This document shows, one piece after another, positions 53,168 through 57,865 of a stretch of DNA of 57,865 nt (position 1 is the stretch's first letter; each line of letters opens with the position of its first letter). The notes beneath the pieces are model-generated. The model did no database searches. It was given only the letters and a program-made list of their open reading frames with translations, and was not told where the DNA came from. Source of the DNA: Flavobacteriaceae bacterium (lineage in GTDB: Bacteria > Bacteroidota > Bacteroidia > Flavobacteriales > Flavobacteriaceae); contig CANHMG010000004.1 of assembly GCA_947461795.1 (NCBI GenBank), forward strand, positions 1-57,865, written 5' to 3'. A program made the position numbers and the translations under genes.

Positions 53168-54820
53168 ATGAAAAAAAATGTATTTCTTTTTTTCTTTTTT
53201 CTTTTCACATTCATCAATTTGAATGCTCAGAACAAAATTGATAAAATTTCTATGACTTATGGAGAAGAATTAGCCGATGATAAACAAAAAATCGTCAAAA
53301 TTATTGGTGAATCCAATGGGAAAATATTTGGACTTGGATTGAATAAAGAAGATTATTTTATTAAAATTTTCGACTCTAAATCAATGAAGTTACTTTCTTC
53401 AAATGCTATTGTTATTCCTCAAATGACGAATAAAGAAGTAGATTTTGAAGATATTTTTTTAATAAATAATAAACTTTACGCTATTGGAAGTACCTTTAAT
53501 AAAAGTGATAAAACTTTTAATTTAATAGGAGCTGAAATTTCAGAAAAAGGTATATTAAATAAAAACACGATTAGTTTATTTAATTCAGTTGTAGCTAAGA
53601 AATCAGAAAGAGGAGATTTCTATTTTGAACTTTCTTCAGATGAAAAGACCTTACTAATCATGCATACGTGTCGTTTTCCAAAAGAAGATATGGTGCAATA
53701 TGAAGTGAGATTGTTTGATGAGAACTTAAAATCATCTTTTGAAACTTCGGACAAAGTGAAATTTGATGATAGTAAAAAAGACTATGAATTTACTATTTCA
53801 GATTTTGATTTGAATTATAAAGGAGATGTTTTCTTAGTAATTAACGAAAGTTATAGAGATTCAAAAAAGAAAGAGCAAATTGAAAAGTTTGAAATTCATG
53901 CCTTTAAAAAAGAAAATGGTTATAAAAAAGAAGTCATTGACATCAATATCAAAGGAAAAGAGATTATCAATTGTAAAATGATGACTACCAACAAAAACAC
54001 CTTGCAGTTAGTTGGTTTCTACTCTAGTGTACGTGCCAATGGAAAAGCAAATAAAGAATTAAAAGGAATTTATAATGCTAGTATAAATTTAGCTACAAAC
54101 GTAAATGAAAACTTAAAATTCAATGAATTTGATTATGCAACCAAAGTTAAATTGTTAGGGGAAAGAAGAGCTAAAAAAGGAAAAGATTTAAAACCTTTAT
54201 ATAATATTACCACCCTAATTGAGAAAAATGATGGCGGTATTATCGTTCTTTCTGAATTGCAATTTATTTATGTTGGTCAAAGTCAAGGTTTCGGACCATT
54301 TGCTTTTACACCAGTTACCTATACTAAAAATGAAATTATTGTTACCTGTCTAAAGCCTGACGGTACCTTAGATTGGAGTAATGTTGTAGCTAAAGAGCAA
54401 TCGGCAAGTGTAACAACAATGACAGTTACATTCGGAATTGGAGGCAATAGTGGCGGATTCTCCGTAGGAGGAACGTTAACGATTCCATTAGCTCAAATGG
54501 GTAAAGGTCCAGAATATTTAGGTTCGATTGCAATATATAAAGACGGAGTATTAAACATTCTTTTTAATGACAATGTAAAAAACAAAGGAATAACGGATAT
54601 CGAACAAATTAAATCACTTGGAAATTATAATAATGCTGTTCCAACACTTTTTATATTTGATGAGAAAGGGAATATTACGAGAAAAGACCCTGAAGAGGTT
54701 GTGAAAAATGAATTGGTGCTTCGTCCTGCTGTTTTTTATAGAAAAACCCCAAAAGAATATATTATTTATTCTTCACGAAAAAAACAAGACAAACTTGGAA
54801 GGATGATTTTAGAAGATTAA
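53168..54820 (+). CDS. large secreted protein of unknown function
   Basis: 550 residues; signal peptide 1-20 (FTFINLNAQ), a very hydrophobic poly-Phe stretch. The mature protein is Lys-rich and beta-like: IIGESNGKIFGLGLNKEDYF, SKSMKLLSSNAIVIPQMTN, a repeating pattern of strands with FDENLKSSFETS, then near residues 345-440 a glycine-rich stretch (YVGQSQGFGPFAFTPVTYTK; FGIGGNSGGFSVGGTLTIPL). No sorting domain, lipobox or catalytic motif was seen, so it is probably periplasmic. I recognise similar long unknown proteins in flavobacteria only in general style. It forms a single-gene unit with its own terminator. Confidence 0.75.
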   Translation: MKKNVFLFFFFLFTFINLNAQNKIDKISMTYGEELADDKQKIVKIIGESNGKIFGLGLNKEDYFIKIFDSKSMKLLSSNAIVIPQMTNKEVDFEDIFLINNKLYAIGSTFNKSDKTFNLIGAEISEKGILNKNTISLFNSVVAKKSERGDFYFELSSDEKTLLIMHTCRFPKEDMVQYEVRLFDENLKSSFETSDKVKFDDSKKDYEFTISDFDLNYKGDVFLVINESYRDSKKKEQIEKFEIHAFKKENGYKKEVIDINIKGKEIINCKMMTTNKNTLQLVGFYSSVRANGKANKELKGIYNASINLATNVNENLKFNEFDYATKVKLLGERRAKKGKDLKPLYNITTLIEKNDGGIIVLSELQFIYVGQSQGFGPFAFTPVTYTKNEIIVTCLKPDGTLDWSNVVAKEQSASVTTMTVTFGIGGNSGGFSVGGTLTIPLAQMGKGPEYLGSIAIYKDGVLNILFNDNVKNKGITDIEQIKSLGNYNNAVPTLFIFDEKGNITRKDPEEVVKNELVLRPAVFYRKTPKEYIIYSSRKKQDKLGRMILED

Positions 54821-54825
54821 ATAGT

Positions 54826-54856
54826 AAAAAGGTTGTGAAATTTCGCAACCTTTTTT
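54826..54856 (+). terminator. intrinsic terminator
   Basis: AAAAAGGTTG..GAAA with TTTC.CAACCTTTTT (54826-54856), a near-perfect hairpin with one G-U pair and a T run. Confidence 0.88.
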
Positions 54857-54896
54857 ATTTGAATCAACTTTAAACTTAATAACTGTTTCTATTTTT

Positions 54897-54904
54897 TACC
54901 TTTG
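54897..54904 (+). promoter_or_regulatory. -7 promoter element of the rsgA operon
   Basis: TACCTTTG, exact TAnnTTTG, 30 bases before the TTG start of rsgA. Confidence 0.55.
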
Positions 54905-54934
54905 TAATTCATAATTTAAAATTCATCATTAATT

Positions 54935-55915
54935 TTGACAGGACTCGTCTATAAATCTACTGGAAGTTGGTATACCGTAAAATCCGAAAAAGGAGATTTT
55001 ATCGAATGCCGTATGAAAGGAAAATTCCGCATGAAAGGCATCAAAAGCACCAATCCGATTGCTGTTGGTGATATTGTAGATTATGAATTGGAAGAATCGT
55101 CGGACACTATTACGGGAACTATTCACAACATTCACGAAAGGAAAAATTATATTGTCCGAAAATCCGTCAACTTGTCGCATCAAATGCACATCATTGCCTC
55201 GAATGTGGATTATGTTTTTTTGTTGATTACCATCAATAACCCTCCAACGACGACCAATTTTATAGATCGTTTTTTGGTCACCGCAGAAGCGTATGGAATA
55301 GAAACTATTTTAGTTTTTAATAAAATTGACACTTTTGACGAACCCACTTTAGACGAACAATTGTATTTACAACATATCTATCAAGAAATTGGCTACCAAT
55401 GTCTTCGCGTTTCTGCCAAAGAAAATAAAGGAATTGAAGAATTAAAACAGTTGATGATTGGCAAAGTCAGTATGTTTTCGGGTCATTCAGGTGTTGGCAA
55501 ATCAACTTTGGTTAATGCTATGGAACCGAGTTTGCATTTGAAAACAAAAACAATTTCAGAGCAAAGCAAACAAGGGCAACATACGACCACTTTTGCTGAA
55601 ATGTATGATTTGAGTTTTGAAGCTAAAATCATCGATACACCAGGAATTAAAGGTTTTGGTATTGTCGATTTGGATAAAGAAGATATCAGTGGCTATTTTC
55701 CCGAGTTTTTCAAATTGAAAGACCAATGCAAATTCAACAATTGCTTGCACAAAGACGAACCCAATTGTGCCATAAAAAAAGCCTTAGAAAACGATCAGAT
55801 TTCATGGTCGCGCTACAAAAATTACCTTCACATTTTAGAAGGCGATGAAGAACATTATCGAACCGATGTATATAATGAAGACCGCATTATCAGTGATCAA
55901 TCTCGAAAATCATAG
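54935..55915 (+). CDS. rsgA: ribosome biogenesis GTPase RsgA
   Basis: A circularly permuted GTPase that matures the 30S subunit. 326 residues. An N-terminal OB fold is followed by G4 FNKIDTF, G1 GHSGVGKSTLVNAM, G2/G3 QHTTTF and DTPGIKGFG, in that permuted order, then a Cys/His zinc knuckle (CKFNNCLHKDEPNC). The start is TTG 54935 (MTGLVYKSTGSWY); the next in-frame ATG, at 55013, would remove much of the OB fold, so the TTG is preferred. It heads the rsgA-dtd-mazG-aroA operon. Secure call. Confidence 0.94.
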   Translation: MTGLVYKSTGSWYTVKSEKGDFIECRMKGKFRMKGIKSTNPIAVGDIVDYELEESSDTITGTIHNIHERKNYIVRKSVNLSHQMHIIASNVDYVFLLITINNPPTTTNFIDRFLVTAEAYGIETILVFNKIDTFDEPTLDEQLYLQHIYQEIGYQCLRVSAKENKGIEELKQLMIGKVSMFSGHSGVGKSTLVNAMEPSLHLKTKTISEQSKQGQHTTTFAEMYDLSFEAKIIDTPGIKGFGIVDLDKEDISGYFPEFFKLKDQCKFNNCLHKDEPNCAIKKALENDQISWSRYKNYLHILEGDEEHYRTDVYNEDRIISDQSRKS

Positions 55916-55921
55916 CCATTT

Positions 55922-56374
55922 ATGAAAGTAGTTATTCAAAGAGTTTCTCAAGCTTCGGTAACCATCTCTCAAGAAATTGTGGCTAACATTCAATTAGGTT
56001 TGTTGGTTTTGGTTGGTATTGAAGAAGACGATACTTTTAATGATATACAATGGTTGTCAAATAAAATCATTCATCTCAGAATTTTCGCTGATGCAAATGA
56101 AGTGATGAACTTATCAATTAAAGAAGTTAATGGCGACATTATCGTTGTAAGCCAATTTACGCTTCACGCTTCTACCAAAAAAGGAAATCGACCATCGTAT
56201 CTCAAAGCTGCTAAACCAGAATTTTCAATTCCGATGTATGAAAATTTTGTAAATGAATTAGAAATCGCATTAGGTAAGAAAATTCAAACTGGACAATTTG
56301 GAGCCGATATGAAAGTTTCGTTGCTCAACGACGGTCCGGTAACGATAATTATGGATTCTAAAAATAAGGAATAA
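55922..56374 (+). CDS. dtd: D-aminoacyl-tRNA deacylase
   Basis: Removes D-amino acids from mischarged tRNA. The 150-residue protein has both active-site motifs: SQFTLHASTKKGNRPSY (SQFTL-type) and the GP motif in LLNDGPVTIIMDSK (NxGPV). Usual length. It starts six bases after rsgA and its stop overlaps the start of the next gene by one base. Confidence 0.95.
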   Translation: MKVVIQRVSQASVTISQEIVANIQLGLLVLVGIEEDDTFNDIQWLSNKIIHLRIFADANEVMNLSIKEVNGDIIVVSQFTLHASTKKGNRPSYLKAAKPEFSIPMYENFVNELEIALGKKIQTGQFGADMKVSLLNDGPVTIIMDSKNKE

Positions 56375-56700
56375 TGAATATAAAAAACTCTCAACTCGAC
56401 GTAGATACATGGATCAAAGACCACGGTGTTCGCTATTTCAACGAGCTTACCAATATGGCTCAACTTACCGAAGAAGTCGGAGAAGTAGCGCGAATTATTG
56501 CCCGACGTTACGGAGAACAATCCGAGAAAGAATCCGATAAAAATAAAGATTTAGGCGAAGAATTAGCCGATGTGGTTTTTGTTGTTTTATGTCTAGCCAA
56601 TCAAACCGGAATTGATCTTCAAGCCGCTTTCGATAAAAAAATGGATCTCAAAACCAACCGAGATCACAATCGTCATCACAACAATGAAAAACTAAAATAG
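56374..56700 (+). CDS. MazG-like nucleotide pyrophosphohydrolase
   Basis: A short all-alpha NTP pyrophosphohydrolase of 108 residues. The metal-binding Glu/Asp are in LTEEVGEVARIIARRYG (ExxE) and LGEELADVVFVVLCLA (ExxD), as in single-domain MazG/RS21-C6 proteins. It probably hydrolyses noncanonical dNTPs, with substrate unknown. It overlaps dtd by one base (TAATG), and its stop TAG overlaps the GTG start proposed for aroA. Confidence 0.9.
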   Translation: MNIKNSQLDVDTWIKDHGVRYFNELTNMAQLTEEVGEVARIIARRYGEQSEKESDKNKDLGEELADVVFVVLCLANQTGIDLQAAFDKKMDLKTNRDHNRHHNNEKLK

Positions 56701-57865
56701 TGTCTTTGCAACTCAATCGTTCGGAAGTAATTTTGTCTTCTAAAATTACTATTTCTGGTTCCAAATCAGAAACCAACCGATTGCTCTTGTTACAAGCTTT
56801 GTATCCGAATATCCTAGTAGAAAACGCCTCAATCTCAGACGATTCCCAAGTGATGATTCAGGCACTTAAAACTACGAATTCCGAAATCGACATTCACCAT
56901 GCAGGAACCGCAATGCGCTTTCTCACCGCTTATTTTGCTATCCAAGAGGGACGAGAAGTTATTCTTACAGGTTCTTCTCGGATGAAGGAACGACCGATTC
57001 AAATTTTGGTGAATGCATTACGACAATTAGGAGCCGATATTGCATATGAAGAAAAAGAGGGTTTTCCGCCATTGCGAATTCGAGGCAGAAAATTGACCAA
57101 CTCTACAGTTTCTATACAATCGAATGTCAGTAGTCAATACATTTCCGCCTTACTTTTGATCGCACCAAAACTCGAAAATGGATTGCATCTCACTTTGGAA
57201 GGCGAACTTACTTCAGTTCCTTACATTCAAATGACTTTGAATTTACTTCATCAAGTTGGAATCAAAAGCGAATTCAACCAGAATAAAATTATTGTTTTTC
57301 CAACAACCCAACTATCCAACAATTCAACAATCACCATAGAATCCGATTGGTCTTCAGCATCTTATTTCTATGCTATAATTGCGCTTTCAAAAGTAGGTAC
57401 TCAAATTGCCCTTTCAAGCTTCAATGAAAATAGCCTACAAGGCGACTGTGCTTTAATAGAAATCTATAAAAATTTTGGAGTTGAAACTACTTTCAACGAA
57501 AACAATATTACTCTGAGAAAAATCAACCACCAACCAACAACTTTCAACCAACAACTCAATAATACACCCGATCTTGCGCAAACCATCGTCGTCACTTGCT
57601 TCGGATTGGGAATCGCTTGCCATCTTACAGGTTTGCATACACTTAAAATTAAAGAAACCGACCGATTGGTTGCGCTTCAAAATGAACTTTCAAAATTAGG
57701 CGCAGTGGTTTCTAGTACAAAAGATTCCATAACAATTGAAGCGTCAACTAAAATAAATTCCAACATCAAAATAAAAACCTATAACGACCACCGAATGGCG
57801 ATGGCTTTTGCGCCGCTAGCTTTGCGAGTTCCTATTTTCATTGAAGATGCTGAGGTTGTGTCTAA
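56700..57865 (+). CDS. aroA: EPSP synthase, 3' end beyond the window
   Basis: 5-enolpyruvylshikimate-3-phosphate synthase, sixth step of the shikimate pathway. About 388 codons are present without a stop; the window ends inside the C-terminal part (the family is near 410-430 residues). Motifs: ISGSKSETNRLLLLQALYP, HHAGTAMRFLTAYFA, LTGSSRMKERPIQ, and near the end NDHRMAMAFAPLALRVP. No ATG fits; GTG at 56700 overlaps the preceding stop (TAGTG), and a TTG at 56706 is the alternative. It links this operon to the aromatic operon 4 kb upstream. Confidence 0.93.
   Translation, partial: MSLQLNRSEVILSSKITISGSKSETNRLLLLQALYPNILVENASISDDSQVMIQALKTTNSEIDIHHAGTAMRFLTAYFAIQEGREVILTGSSRMKERPIQILVNALRQLGADIAYEEKEGFPPLRIRGRKLTNSTVSIQSNVSSQYISALLLIAPKLENGLHLTLEGELTSVPYIQMTLNLLHQVGIKSEFNQNKIIVFPTTQLSNNSTITIESDWSSASYFYAIIALSKVGTQIALSSFNENSLQGDCALIEIYKNFGVETTFNENNITLRKINHQPTTFNQQLNNTPDLAQTIVVTCFGLGIACHLTGLHTLKIKETDRLVALQNELSKLGAVVSSTKDSITIEASTKINSNIKIKTYNDHRMAMAFAPLALRVPIFIEDAEVVS

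Overview
This window is chromosomal DNA of a Flavobacterium-like member of the Bacteroidetes. The signs are: AT-rich sequence; promoters with the Bacteroidetes -7 element TAnnTTTG and a -33 TTG; almost no Shine-Dalgarno sequences; proteins with type IX secretion (T9SS) C-terminal sorting domains; GldA and a T9SS plug protein; a split MetH; and a fused DAHP synthase-chorismate mutase. It contains about 46 protein genes, one tRNA, one SAM-I riboswitch, one decayed insertion sequence and several families of intergenic repeats. No CRISPR array, prophage, rRNA or replication origin was seen.

Layout. 1-3.7 kb: rsmG, a T9SS-exported protein, an IS982-type remnant and a small lipoprotein. 3.7-9 kb (minus strand): pruA, apaG, the T9SS plug protein (DUF5103), and a map-methyltransferase pair. 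9-14.2 kb: a four-gene operon tetR-ABC-hlyD-tolC whose ABC ATPase lacks most catalytic residues and whose promoter overlaps a perfect palindrome. 14.3-21.4 kb: a CoA-transferase, gpmI, a DUF5916 outer-membrane protein, an L,D-transpeptidase-fold protein, a GNAT enzyme and tRNA-Gly(TCC). 21.4-29.4 kb: thyA, a bifunctional nuclease, etfBA, a pyruvate-dehydrogenase E1-beta-like gene, a DUF5686 protein and an AlkA-like glycosylase. 29.5-37.1 kb: a membrane pyrophosphatase with a Met/Cys-rich tail, a DinB-like protein, a GT-C-like membrane protein, a deoxynucleoside kinase and metK. 37.4-44.4 kb: two neighbouring T9SS adhesin-like genes, then the methionine block: SAM-I riboswitch, metH in two pieces, metF. 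44.4-48.8 kb: a PagL-like lipid A deacylase, a DUF2807 lipoprotein, an RCC1-repeat T9SS protein and gldA. 48.8-53.1 kb: an aromatic amino-acid operon (pheA, aminotransferase, tyrA, DAHP synthase-chorismate mutase). 53.2-57.9 kb: a secreted protein of unknown function, then rsgA, dtd, a MazG-like gene and aroA, which is cut by the window end.

The most interesting signals are regulatory. (1) A 26-codon reading frame, with four Phe and two Tyr codons among codons 6-15, lies between a promoter and a strong intrinsic terminator just ahead of pheA. A segment inside the frame can pair with the 5' arm of the terminator, which is the layout of a ribosome-stalling attenuator for Phe/Tyr synthesis. (2) A dispersed intergenic element of about 75-145 bp occurs seven times. 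It has conserved asymmetric ends (TAGCCC.GAT.G and TAGGAGC on the opposite strand) around a hairpin whose stem changes from copy to copy but stays self-complementary. Two copies overlap the stop codon of the preceding gene, and two carry the same extra leader that ends just before the start codons of gpmI and metH. (3) A palindrome overlaps the -7 element of the tetR efflux operon.
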